Of a stretch of 64,000 nucleotides of DNA, positions 28,011-36,461 are shown in pieces. The stretch's first letter is position 1. The number at the start of each line of letters is the position of its first letter. A model generated the notes under the pieces. The model worked only from the letters and a program-made list of their open reading frames with translations, was not told where the DNA came from and searched no databases. Both the position numbers and the translations under genes were made by a program. The DNA comes from Natronosalvus hydrolyticus (GTDB taxonomy: Archaea; Halobacteriota; Halobacteria; Halobacteriales; Natrialbaceae), in the NCBI GenBank assembly GCA_025517525.1, contig JAOPJZ010000007.1:97530-161529 (forward strand). Direction: 5' to 3'.

Positions 28011-28018
28011 TTTATATA
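28011..28018 (+). promoter_or_regulatory. TATA box for the zinc-ribbon gene
   Basis: TTTATATA lies about 30 bases before the presumed first codon at 28041. That is the distance expected for a leaderless haloarchaeal transcript, and it supports a start close to 28041. Confidence 0.5.
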
Positions 28019-28040
28019 TTACCTGTTCGAACACTGCCAT

Positions 28041-28244
28041 ATTCCCCAACGGCGATGTCCCGACTGTGGTGTCACGATGGAGCGGACGAAACTCACCTCG
28101 ACCGACGGGTTTCGATTGCAAATCAACACCGGCAAACGCGACGGTTTGCTGGGCAAACTCGGCGTCGGGACCACGGCATCGGTGGACGCCGTTTGCTGTC
28201 CGGAGTGTGGACTGGTGCGACTGTATGCCGACCTCGAGGACTGA
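28041..28244 (+). CDS. Small zinc-ribbon protein, apparently starting at ATT
   Basis: 67 codons. The reading frame gives (I/M)PQRRCPDCGVTMERTKL..., then a middle DGLLGKLGVG, then VDAVCCPECGLVRLYADLED. Two CPxCG knuckles about 45 residues apart make a classical zinc ribbon. The first knuckle lies upstream of the first ATG in frame (28077), and no ATG, GTG or TTG precedes it; the codon in the expected place is ATT at 28041, fitting a leaderless start. If initiation uses the ATG at 28077, the protein loses its first knuckle. Function is unknown. Confidence 0.6.
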   Translation: MPQRRCPDCGVTMERTKLTSTDGFRLQINTGKRDGLLGKLGVGTTASVDAVCCPECGLVRLYADLED

Positions 28245-28372
28245 TCGTTCGGAAGAAACACGACTCGATCGAGTTGGGAGGAAGCGAAACACGCTCGAGT
28301 CGTCCTTTTCTGGACTGAACACGCTCGAGTCGTCCTCCTCGGAAGCGTCCTCCTCTCTCCACCGCCGATTCC

Positions 28373-29509
28373 TCAGTTCAGGTTTGCTTTCGTCGCCTCG
28401 AGAATCTCGTCGACGTGGGCGTCCGTTTTGAACGCCGTCCCGCTGTAGTGGGCGGGCGAGGCGTCGTAGCCGGCTGCCTCGAGGTCACCCAGAAACTCGT
28501 CCATGGCGTTGGCCGAGAGTGTCCAGTTCTTGCAGAGTTTGTGCTGATCGTAGTGGGTTGGCGTGTCGAGTTCCCCTTCGAGGGTCTCGAGCAGGCGCCG
28601 TCCCTTTGAGGCCGTGTCGAAGGCGTCGGGGATGCGCTCGCGCACGTCGGCGACGAACTGCCGATCTTGCATCCCGGCGAGCCAGAGCGGTCCCGCGACC
28701 AGCACTCGTGAGCCGCCACAATTTGGACACGTCTCGAGCGGGAGGGTCGAGTCGGGGGCCAGCCCGTGGGCGTGCTCGCGGTACAGACAGTCCTCACAGT
28801 GAACCAGAAAGCCGAGTTGCTCGAGGGTACGGTCGGCAGCTGTCGGCTTTCGCTCGAGTTCGAGAAACGTCCGAACGTAGTGGCTGGTTGCGTGGGTAAG
28901 AATCGGGGTGACGCCGACGTCGAAACGGGCGGCGCTCCTGGCGAGAGCAGACAGCAGGATGCGGACCCCCATCTCGGGATGGTACTCCGTGTTCCGGGGG
29001 ACTGCACCGTACGAGCGCATCCCGCTGTTGAAATGGGCGCCACACAGCGGGGCCGTATCCGTCGCGGTGACACAGACCAGATGTCGACAGCGGGCGAAGG
29101 CCGCGTCGGCGAACGGCATCGGCGTCCCGTAGGGGTCGAGGTCGACGACGTCGAACACGTTGTCGTGCATCAGCGCGTTCGCGTTTCGGGCTTCGACGGC
29201 CACGTCGCGACCGAGCTCGAAGCCCGCCCGCTCGAGGTTCTCGGTCGCGAGCGAAACGGCCTCGGGCTCTCGATCACAGCAGGTGACGTCCCAGCCGTCG
29301 ACGGCGGCTCGCAGCCCGCGAACCCCGCTGGCGGTCATCGCGTCCAGATACCGTCGAGCCGCTGGCTGGCGCTCGCGAAAGGCTCGCAACGCGGCAATCG
29401 TCAGGTCGCGGTTCAGCTCCTGGCGTGGGTTGTAAAACACCGCCTCCTCGACGCCTTCGGTCTGCTCGCCGGGCACCTCGAACTCGACGCCACCTTCCGT
29501 CACGCGCAT
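28373..29509 (-). CDS. trm1: tRNA (guanine(26)-N(2))-dimethyltransferase Trm1
   Basis: 378 residues from the ATG at 29509 (MRVTEGGVEFEVP). Class I methyltransferase motifs are visible: LDAMTASGVRGLR for AdoMet and VDLDPYGTP as the catalytic motif IV of Trm1. The C-terminal domain holds a zinc-binding set (CEDC...CPNCGG) and HYDQHKLCKNWTLS. It methylates G26 of tRNA. The frame continues upstream to 29554, but the family N-terminus fixes the start. It appears to be a single gene. Confidence 0.95.
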   Translation of the reverse strand: MRVTEGGVEFEVPGEQTEGVEEAVFYNPRQELNRDLTIAALRAFRERQPAARRYLDAMTASGVRGLRAAVDGWDVTCCDREPEAVSLATENLERAGFELGRDVAVEARNANALMHDNVFDVVDLDPYGTPMPFADAAFARCRHLVCVTATDTAPLCGAHFNSGMRSYGAVPRNTEYHPEMGVRILLSALARSAARFDVGVTPILTHATSHYVRTFLELERKPTAADRTLEQLGFLVHCEDCLYREHAHGLAPDSTLPLETCPNCGGSRVLVAGPLWLAGMQDRQFVADVRERIPDAFDTASKGRRLLETLEGELDTPTHYDQHKLCKNWTLSANAMDEFLGDLEAAGYDASPAHYSGTAFKTDAHVDEILEATKANLN

Positions 29510-29658
29510 ATATCCCTGCTCGGGGCCTCGAGGCGAAAAGCGGTGTGATCTCACTCGAGGGGTGTCGATGGGTGCGCTCGAGTGAAACGCGACCGCGACT
29601 ATCGATTCACCGACTCGACACCCAAACCGATTTGTCGGCTCAAGCGAGAGTATCGGGC

Positions 29659-30015
29659 GTGCCCGAACCGAACCCCGTCGACCGCTGGCGAGCCGACCTC
29701 GAGGAAGCCGGCAAGTTGACCCCAGCGATCGTGGAGCAGATTTCTCGCGTCCACGGCGACCGCGGGGTTCGAGCCATCGAAGCCGTCGCGGAAGGCCGGG
29801 TGAAGGTCTACCGCGATTTCACGATCGTCGTCGGCTACGAAGACGAGTACATCGTCGAAGACGGCGGCTGCACGTGTAAGGACAGCGAGTATAACCTCGA
29901 TCCAGACGACCCGACCGAACACTGTTGGCACGTGCTGGCGGTGTGGATCGCTCGGCGGGTAGGCCACCTCGATTACCACGATATGTGGTACTCGGACGTC
30001 CGTGAATTCATGTAA
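29659..30015 (+). CDS. SWIM-type zinc-finger small protein
   Basis: 118 residues from a GTG at 29659. An N-terminal helical part (about 5-55) leads into VYRDFTIVVGYEDEYIVEDGGCTCKDSEYNL...EHCWHVLAVWIA. This is the C-x-C...C-x-H arrangement of SWIM zinc fingers preceded by the usual beta hairpin. SWIM domains bind DNA or proteins. The gene is read divergently from trm1 across about 150 bases. Function is unknown. Confidence 0.72.
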   Translation: MPEPNPVDRWRADLEEAGKLTPAIVEQISRVHGDRGVRAIEAVAEGRVKVYRDFTIVVGYEDEYIVEDGGCTCKDSEYNLDPDDPTEHCWHVLAVWIARRVGHLDYHDMWYSDVREFM

Positions 30016-30083
30016 GTGCCCGTTGGCGATGGTGGCGTTGGTTCAGAGCGCTTTTCAGACGAATCTGTCTTGAGGTCTCCTGA

Positions 30084-30932
30084 TCAGGACAAATCTGCGC
30101 GCTTGAACCGTCTCAGGCCAAAGACGACCGGAACGATTAGCCACCCAATCAGGACGATTACGGCCACCTCTGGCTGAACGTACCAGGACAGGTCCGCCGC
30201 AGTCGGCAACTCCGTCGCTTCGGTCATCGATTCGGGAAAGACACCGATCGTCGCCACGAGATACGCTCGGGTCGGATTCGTGACCATCCCGATAAACTGG
30301 ATCGCGTCGTCGGCGATTCGCAGTCCGAGGACCTCGTTGAGTACGTATTCGAGCCCAGCCAGTCCTGAAACGTCGTCGTTGAGCGTCATCACGTTCGTCG
30401 CGAAGTAAAACCCGAGCGCGCCGAGCATCGCCCTCGAGCGAGAAGCCGTGACCGCCGAAATCGCGATGGCGACGCCAACGTAGGCGAGCGCATAGACGAC
30501 GGTGAGGAAGACGACGCCAGCGAAGACGCTAACCTGAAACGACTCGAACCACGCTACTGTCAGTAGCGCCGCGAGGGCGAACCCGGTGAGGAGCGAGGCG
30601 GCAACGATACCGGCTCGAGAGACGTACTTTCCGATAACGACGTCGCGGCGACTCACCGGCGTCGACAGCAGGTATTTGATGCTCCCAGACTCACGTTCGC
30701 CGGCTATTGCGAGATAGGCTGCAACGAGCGCGATTGCCGGGACGAACACCGCCCCGACGAACACCATGTTCCACAGCGCGGCGAAAAGACCGGATTGTCC
30801 CTCGAGCCCGTCGAGTCGAACCTGCAGGAAAAACACCCCGATCAACAGCGCGTAGTGGCTGCCGACGAGCCAGACGATCTTCGCTCGTCGGGCATCGAGG
30901 AAGTCTTTGGTGGCAACTGTACGGATGCTCAT
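30084..30932 (-). CDS. ABC-2 type transporter permease
   Basis: 282 residues with six hydrophobic segments. AIAGERESGSIKYLLSTPVSRRDVVIGKYVSR between membrane segments 2 and 3 is the conserved coupling-loop motif of ABC-2/NosY-type permeases. It begins four bases inside the end of the ATPase gene (ATGA overlap) and is the last gene of a three-gene operon. The cargo is unknown; such systems commonly export lipids, drugs or copper-site components. Confidence 0.88.
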   Translation of the reverse strand: MSIRTVATKDFLDARRAKIVWLVGSHYALLIGVFFLQVRLDGLEGQSGLFAALWNMVFVGAVFVPAIALVAAYLAIAGERESGSIKYLLSTPVSRRDVVIGKYVSRAGIVAASLLTGFALAALLTVAWFESFQVSVFAGVVFLTVVYALAYVGVAIAISAVTASRSRAMLGALGFYFATNVMTLNDDVSGLAGLEYVLNEVLGLRIADDAIQFIGMVTNPTRAYLVATIGVFPESMTEATELPTAADLSWYVQPEVAVIVLIGWLIVPVVFGLRRFKRADLS

Positions 30933-31891
30933 CGGTCCACCTCCGTGGAAGGATCGCCGATCCTATCGTCCGACGACCGCCGGTCGCCTCCGGTCGCTGT
31001 GTAGGTATCGAACAGTCGCTCGAGGGAGGCGTTCTCCGAAATAACGTCGAGCACCCGCGTTCGCTCATGTAACTCGGTGAGTACCTCGATTTTTGCGGTC
31101 GGATCGACGACCGATACCGTAATCGTCCCGTCCTGGACCGTCGCTCGTTGCACCCCGTCGATCGTTTCGAGCGGGACCTCCTGGGGAACGGAGGCGACCT
31201 CGACCTCCAGCGTTCCGACGAGGTCGAGACCGGCACGGAGATCGGCGGGCGTCCCGGTGGCGACCAGGGTACCCTCGTGTAGAATCCCGATCCGATCGCA
31301 GACGGCCTCGACCTCTGCCAGAACGTGACTCGAGAAAAATACCGTCCGGCCGTTCCTCGCTTCCGCCCGGACAATCTCGCGAAACTCCCGCATTCCGGTC
31401 GGATCGAGGCCGGATGAGGGTTCGTCGAGGATCAACAGATCGGGATCGCCAACCAGTGCCATGGCGAGTGCCAGCCGCTGGGTCATCCCCTTCGAGTATC
31501 CACCGACCGCTCTGTCGGCCGCTTCGGGCGACAGGCCGACACGTTCGAGCGCTGGGATGGGGTCGATAGTGACGTCGTTTGCCCGAGCAACCCACTCGAG
31601 ATGTTCGCGGCCAGTCAACCGCTCGTAGAGACTGGCCCCTTCGGGAAGGACGCCCGTTCGCTGCCGAATCTGTTGGGCCTCGGTCGTCGAGTCGTATCCG
31701 AGTACCGTTGCGGAGCCCGCAGTCGGCCGAACGAAGTCGAGCAGCAGGTTGATCACCGTCGACTTTCCGGCCCCGTTGGGGCCCAGAAAACCGAACACTT
31801 CGCCGGATTCGACTCGCAAGTCGAGGCCATCGACGGCCACGACGTCCGGGCCGAAGCGCTTGGTAAGTTCGCTCGTCCGGATCGCGGTCAT
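30929..31891 (-). CDS. ABC transporter ATP-binding protein
   Basis: 320 residues from the ATG at 31891 (MTAIRTSELTKRFG). The Walker A is GPNGAGKST, the signature is GGYSKGMTQRLALA (the SKGM variant typical of ABC-2 exporters) and the Walker B is DLLILDEPSSGLD. A C-terminal domain of about 90 residues (GTLVATGTPADLRAGL onward) is of the DrrA/NatA type. It overlaps both neighbours by four bases, so the small membrane protein, ATPase and permease are co-translated. Confidence 0.92.
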   Translation of the reverse strand: MTAIRTSELTKRFGPDVVAVDGLDLRVESGEVFGFLGPNGAGKSTVINLLLDFVRPTAGSATVLGYDSTTEAQQIRQRTGVLPEGASLYERLTGREHLEWVARANDVTIDPIPALERVGLSPEAADRAVGGYSKGMTQRLALAMALVGDPDLLILDEPSSGLDPTGMREFREIVRAEARNGRTVFFSSHVLAEVEAVCDRIGILHEGTLVATGTPADLRAGLDLVGTLEVEVASVPQEVPLETIDGVQRATVQDGTITVSVVDPTAKIEVLTELHERTRVLDVISENASLERLFDTYTATGGDRRSSDDRIGDPSTEVDR

Positions 31892-32181
31892 CGGTTCCCC
31901 CGTTCCAGTATGGCAGCCAACGAACCGGCCACCTGAGCCGGTCGCCGTTCGTCGATCGATTCCGCTCGACGTTTTCGGGCCAATCGCCGGGCGCTCCACA
32001 GCCCACCGGCGGCGATAGCGATTGCGATCGCCGCAGCCATTGGCGCTGATATCGCCAGTATTCCAGCCGCAAATATCCCAGCGAGGAACATTGCGCCTGC
32101 GATTTTTCGGGGTTCCGAATGCAGCTGATCGAGTCCGTACATCATTCGGATCATTTCGGGGTCTTTCGGTCCTCGGTGCAT
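31888..32181 (-). CDS. Small two-helix membrane protein of the ABC exporter operon
   Basis: 97 residues from the ATG at 32181 (MHRGPKDPEMIRMMYGLDQ). Two hydrophobic helices lie at about 30-65, followed by a basic, probably cytoplasmic tail (RRLARKRRAES). No family is recognised. It overlaps the ATPase gene by four bases and is first in the operon, so it is likely an accessory subunit. Upstream, GTTATAAAC near 32263-32271 could be its promoter. Confidence 0.65.
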   Translation of the reverse strand: MHRGPKDPEMIRMMYGLDQLHSEPRKIAGAMFLAGIFAAGILAISAPMAAAIAIAIAAGGLWSARRLARKRRAESIDERRPAQVAGSLAAILERGNR

Positions 32182-32406
32182 GGTTTCGAACCGCCGTTCT
32201 GTCAACGGCAATTGAACACAATAGGCGGAATGCCGGGTCGTTTGCGCCTGATATACTGGGCGGGTTTATAACAGGGGGCCGAGGCGCAGCGTGCCCGTGA
32301 ACCGGTGGGTGGACCGGTACTCTCTCGAGAACGGACGGCAGCCAGCCTCACCTGGAATATCCGGGCTAACGCTTAATGAGCACTCGGTGGAACCGTAAGT
32401 AGGGCT

Positions 32407-33042
32407 ATGCGTGAAGCGAACATCACTGTCAGCGAAGCGGGGTTCGAGGCGATGGGGCTCGAGAAACTCATCTCCCTCGGTCGCGAGGCAGGGATTCGCG
32501 ATTTCGAGGAGTTGGCCTGTCACGGAACCGGCGCGGTCATCCAGGTAACGGTGGCGTCGCGGTACGACGAGGCAGCGCTATCGACACTGGAGTGTGTCGA
32601 CCAGTGGGAACACGTTACGGAGACGGACGACGGTCACCTGTACGTGATCGCGTTCACCGCACCGGCGTTACCAGACAGCCTCGCGGCGAAAACTGACGAT
32701 CTCGTTGGCACCTGTGATCCGCAACTGAACGATCGGAGTGCAACGATGTCGCTCGTCGGATCACAGGAATCGATCTCCGGGACGATCCGTGCGTACGAAG
32801 CAGCTGGGATCTCGCCAGACCTCCTGAAACTCGGCCCATACGAGGGGCGAGAGCGGCCGATAGACTCGCTCACCGACCGGCAACAGCAGGTGATTCAGAC
32901 CGCGTTCGATATGGGCTACTACGACGTGCCGCGGGCGGCCTCGACCGACGAAATCGCCGCCGAACTGGACCTCGACGCGTCGACCGTCGCCGAGCATCTG
33001 CAGCGCGCCGAGCGAAACGTGCTGGGTCGACTCCTCGAGTAA
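32407..33042 (+). CDS. HTH_10 (bacterio-opsin activator-like) transcription regulator
   Basis: 211 residues. The N-terminal about 150 residues form an alpha/beta sensor-like domain without recognised ligand motif. The C-terminus has LTDRQQQVIQTAFDMGYYDVPRAASTDEIAAELDLDASTVAEHLQRAERNVL, the standard HTH_10 domain of haloarchaeal regulators. The start follows a TTAATG motif at about 35 bases, which suggests a leaderless transcript. It faces the convergent MerB-like gene. The target is unknown. Confidence 0.85.
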   Translation: MREANITVSEAGFEAMGLEKLISLGREAGIRDFEELACHGTGAVIQVTVASRYDEAALSTLECVDQWEHVTETDDGHLYVIAFTAPALPDSLAAKTDDLVGTCDPQLNDRSATMSLVGSQESISGTIRAYEAAGISPDLLKLGPYEGRERPIDSLTDRQQQVIQTAFDMGYYDVPRAASTDEIAAELDLDASTVAEHLQRAERNVLGRLLE

Positions 33043-33084
33043 GCGGAGTCCCTGACGGGCTCGACTCTGGACCCCCGTCTGCGA

Positions 33085-33720
33085 TCACTCGACCAATTGG
33101 GCAGCGAGCGCCGTCGCTCCTTCGAGAGGGAGTGCAACGGTTTCGGCTCCACATTGGGTTTCCCACTGGCGGTACGCGGACGGGGTCGGAAACGCTTTCA
33201 CGTACGGACAGATCGCTGCATACCCTGCTTCGAGCGACGGGCTCTCGGTCCCACCAGGCGGCTCGACGTCGTCGTCGATCCCGAACGAAAACACCGCCTC
33301 CTCGGGCGTTACGGTCAGTTCTTCGGTGCCGACCGCTCGCGCTTCGATAACGGTTCCCGACGGGCTTTTCGTCCGGATATCTACCGGTCGGTCCGTCAAC
33401 GCCGCCAGTATCACCGCATCGTAGAAACACGCGAAGTGGTATCGCTCGTCGCCAACCGTTCCCCAGTGATCTGACTCCGTGCCGGTCAGGCACAGTTCTT
33501 CGAGGGTTATCGAATCGTCGCCGACGTGACGTCGCACTTCTGCGGCCCACTCGCCGAGCGTGCCAACGGAATCTGTCCCCAGAAACTCCCCGAGTCGGGA
33601 TTGTAACTCCTCGGGTAGTTCGGCCTCGAGTACCGGTTCGTCCGTAATCAATCGGTCGGGCGTCGATGTTTCCTCACCCGATTCGCTTTCTGTATCGTCA
33701 CGACAGGAGCAATCTGTCAT
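33085..33720 (-). CDS. MerB-like organomercurial (alkylmercury) lyase
   Basis: 211 residues from the ATG at 33720. The C-terminal part resembles MerB: FACFYDAVILAALTDRPVDIRTKSPSG carries a Cys-x-x-Asp pair (Cys98, Asp101) matching catalytic Cys96/Asp99 of the E. coli plasmid enzyme. ICPYVKAFPTPSAYRQW holds Cys171 near the second catalytic Cys. MerB cleaves C-Hg bonds, releasing Hg(II). No merA, merP or merT is nearby, so the role may differ from classical mercury resistance. The N-terminus has an extra CSC motif. The frame to 33762 is less likely. Confidence 0.72.
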   Translation of the reverse strand: MTDCSCRDDTESESGEETSTPDRLITDEPVLEAELPEELQSRLGEFLGTDSVGTLGEWAAEVRRHVGDDSITLEELCLTGTESDHWGTVGDERYHFACFYDAVILAALTDRPVDIRTKSPSGTVIEARAVGTEELTVTPEEAVFSFGIDDDVEPPGGTESPSLEAGYAAICPYVKAFPTPSAYRQWETQCGAETVALPLEGATALAAQLVE

Positions 33721-33863
33721 AGCAGTACTATTGCTCCACCGAGCAATCGCCGTGACTCCCAATCAGTCGGGTGTGCTTAAATCGGGGGCCGATCCCGAGG
33801 GTCGCGCTCCGTCTCCTCGAGTCACGGCACGATTTCCGATACTGGGGTGGTCCGGGTCGGCGT

Positions 33864-34763
33864 TCACTCCGTGTGCGACACGGTCGCCGTCGTACACAGA
33901 TACTCCAGTTCGACGGCGTTCTCCCGGCCGTCGAAGGACGACTCGATCGTATCGATCAGGCGGTCACGAAGCGCCGGTCGGTCACCGTCATCGACCGCCT
34001 CGAGTGCTTCGATGAACATACCGGAGTGCTGGGTCATCTGTTCCAAGAAGTGTGCCGGTGAGAGTGCCGGATACCGGACAGTGTCGGTCTCGAACTCGAG
34101 CGTTTCGACCGCGTCTCCAAGGCGGGCTCGAACGATCCCGGAATCTCCCCACAGAAACGGTGGCTCGGAAAAATCCGGATGGTTGTCCGGCGGGATGACC
34201 ACCACGATCTCGCCGGCCATCGATGGATACAGGCTAGTTGGGGTCCAGGAGGTGAATCCGATTCGACCGCCGGGGCGCGTGACCCGGAGCAGTTCCGCAG
34301 TCGCGGTATCCGGCGGGTCGCCGTACATGTGTCCGAGATTGGACAGCGTCACGTCGAAGGTGTTCGCGGCGAACGGGAGGTCGGTCGCGTCTCCCGTTTG
34401 CCAGGAAATACCGCCGACGCCCGCCCTGTCGGCGCTTTCTCGAGCCCGTTCGATCAGTTCGGGCGTGATGTCAACCCCGGTCACGTTCCCGTCGCGTCGG
34501 GCCGCGGTAATGGCGACCGTTCCCGTTCCACAGCCGATATCGAGGACGTCGTCGCCCGGAGCAACCCCGGTACGGGCGACGAGCCGACCGCCCATCGGGA
34601 GATACTTCGGCGCAATCGTTGCGTAGGACCCCGCCGACCACACCCGTTTTCGCCATCGGTCGCTCGCCCCCTCGCTTTCGCGTTCCGACCGCTCGAGGGC
34701 GTCACTGTCGTTCGGTTCATTCGTCGGTTGACTGGTCGACATGTTGCTCTCTGGTTCTGGCAT
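33864..34763 (-). CDS. Class I SAM-dependent methyltransferase
   Basis: 299 residues. After about 60 residues including WSAGSYATIAPKYLP, the AdoMet motif is VLDIGCGTGTVAI, with GVDITPELI, GDATDLPFAANTFD and TRPGGRIGFTSWTP. This layout matches UbiE/COQ5-type small-molecule methyltransferases. The C-terminal third (about 190-299) is variable and acidic. The substrate is not predictable. An ATG at 34742 is an alternative start. It stands alone between a metalloprotease gene and the lyase. Confidence 0.85.
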   Translation of the reverse strand: MPEPESNMSTSQPTNEPNDSDALERSERESEGASDRWRKRVWSAGSYATIAPKYLPMGGRLVARTGVAPGDDVLDIGCGTGTVAITAARRDGNVTGVDITPELIERARESADRAGVGGISWQTGDATDLPFAANTFDVTLSNLGHMYGDPPDTATAELLRVTRPGGRIGFTSWTPTSLYPSMAGEIVVVIPPDNHPDFSEPPFLWGDSGIVRARLGDAVETLEFETDTVRYPALSPAHFLEQMTQHSGMFIEALEAVDDGDRPALRDRLIDTIESSFDGRENAVELEYLCTTATVSHTE

Positions 34764-34862
34764 CTGTCTCCTCCAGTTACTTCGACAGTCGCTTTACACG
34801 AGGTGCTTGCTCCCAGTTGATCGGGGGTGTTTATCAGTCGTTTCGCGAGCCAGAACGGGTCG

Positions 34863-35894
34863 CTATTCGACCTCGTCTTCGTCGATATCGACGACGGGTT
34901 CGTCCCGGTCGAACCCGCGAACCAGCCCGAGCGCAACGGCGATGTCCCGGAGTTCAACGACCCCGGTCGTATTGATTTCTCGAATGTGGGCGTTTGCGGC
35001 CGACAGGTGGTCGTTCGCTCGAGAGAAATCGCCTTCGTCGGCAGCGACCGAGGCATCTTCCATCGCTCGAGTCAACGCTGCAGACGTGTGCATTCGTTCA
35101 CGAAGTCGGGTCAGGTGATTCCGGAGGGCCTCGAGCGCGACGGTCTCGACACTGGGGTGACCGTCGAACGCATCGGTCAGGTCGAGCGCCGCATCGACGA
35201 GTCCCTCGGCAGTTGTGAGTTCATCGTGTGCGGCGTTGAACGCTTCCGCAGCTACCGCATATTCGTCTTCGTTCCAGTTCGTGATCCCGTCTGAATACAG
35301 GCGCGTTCCGTCGTTCGATCGTTCCTGTGCCTCGAGGACCGTTTCCCAGATGTTGATACGAACATCGTACAGCGGGATGCGATCTTCAGGTCGGTTCGAC
35401 ATGATCTCTCGCGGTTCGTCGTCGTGATAGAGCCCGAGAACGTGTCCAATCTCGTGTTTGGTGGTGATGCGAACCTTCCCGAACGGGCGGTTGGCGGCAA
35501 CGACGTACGCCGTCAGGTCGTTCGGTAGCCGATTTCCCGGTCGAAGGAGTGGTGCACAGCCCAACACGAGTTCGCTGTAGCCCTCCACGTCCTGACAATC
35601 TTCGGGGGTATCGACGTAGGCGATAGTCAGCTGCGGATCGTCGGTGACAACCTCGAAATCGACGCCGAACCCGACGTACTGTTCCGCGTGGGTTTCCCAG
35701 TAGGCGAGGGCGTCGCGCGCGTTCGTCTCGACGTCGTGGTCGGTGTCACTACGGTTCTCGATCCGAACGGACACCGTCTGGTCTGCAAGCGGGTGTCTCG
35801 GCTCGCGCTCCTCCGGGAGCGCATCGGGTGACGTGCAGCCGGCCACCATTGGTGCACAGGCGGCACATGCACCCAGTAACTCGCGACGTTTCAT
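34863..35894 (-). CDS. Lipoprotein zinc metalloprotease (metzincin-like)
   Basis: 343 residues. The signal peptide has KRRELLGACAA and lipobox VAGC at residue 20, probably Tat-exported and lipid-anchored. HEIGHVLGLYH at 147-157 gives the three zinc histidines and catalytic Glu of metzincins, and Met165 in REIMSNRP is placed for the Met-turn. The remaining 160 residues are helical, possibly a coiled-coil stalk. It probably cleaves proteins at the cell surface, as archaeal M10-like enzymes do. No inhibitor or substrate gene adjoins it. Confidence 0.8.
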   Translation of the reverse strand: MKRRELLGACAACAPMVAGCTSPDALPEEREPRHPLADQTVSVRIENRSDTDHDVETNARDALAYWETHAEQYVGFGVDFEVVTDDPQLTIAYVDTPEDCQDVEGYSELVLGCAPLLRPGNRLPNDLTAYVVAANRPFGKVRITTKHEIGHVLGLYHDDEPREIMSNRPEDRIPLYDVRINIWETVLEAQERSNDGTRLYSDGITNWNEDEYAVAAEAFNAAHDELTTAEGLVDAALDLTDAFDGHPSVETVALEALRNHLTRLRERMHTSAALTRAMEDASVAADEGDFSRANDHLSAANAHIREINTTGVVELRDIAVALGLVRGFDRDEPVVDIDEDEVE

Positions 35895-36059
35895 TGCCGG
35901 TGATATTGAGTATACGCTTATATCACTTCGGACGAAGCTGGCTGTCCCAGGCCCCCGCGAACTGTTGTCCCGATTACCTCACTTCGAGAAGTTTTGCTAA
36001 CCTTTCGCCCTAGAGCAGCCCCTGGAGCCCATCGAAAATAGCGTCGGGAGCCCACGTGG

Positions 36060-36461
36060 TTAATCGTGGGCGCTCGTGAGACCCTGTTCGTACAGGGCCC
36101 GGATGAGTGTGTGTTCGACCGCTGTCAATCGCTGTGACATCGCAGACGACGAGATATCGAAGGTCGCTGCAAGCTCAGAGAGCGACACAGCCCGTGGTCG
36201 CTCGTAGTAGCCGGCCTCGATAGCCTTCCGGACGGCCTCGAGCCGTTTCTCGGAGATGTGGTCGACTGTGAGGACACACGATCCGGCATTTGGCCCGCTG
36301 AGATGGTCGATGTAGACGCTTTCTCCGTACCGATCTCCAGTGAGTGACCGGAGTAGCTCACTCGCCGTCTCGAAATCCTCGATTACGAGCACCATCTGGA
36401 CTGCCGTGTCGCTCTCGGCTGCAGCTGAACATGAGGAATCGGTGTCCGTCGATGCAGCCAT
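36060..36461 (-). CDS. Small HTH_10 regulator at the end of the molybdo-reductase operon
   Basis: 133 residues. A short N-terminal alpha/beta part is followed by ISEKRLEAVRKAIEAGYYERPRAVSLSELAATFDISSSAMSQRLTAVEHTLI, a clear HTH_10 domain. Its ATG overlaps the stop of the TorD gene by one base (TAATG), so it is co-translated with the reductase operon. That fits a DmsR-like regulator of anaerobic respiration genes, possibly acting on its own operon. Confidence 0.85.
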   Translation of the reverse strand: MAASTDTDSSCSAAAESDTAVQMVLVIEDFETASELLRSLTGDRYGESVYIDHLSGPNAGSCVLTVDHISEKRLEAVRKAIEAGYYERPRAVSLSELAATFDISSSAMSQRLTAVEHTLIRALYEQGLTSAHD

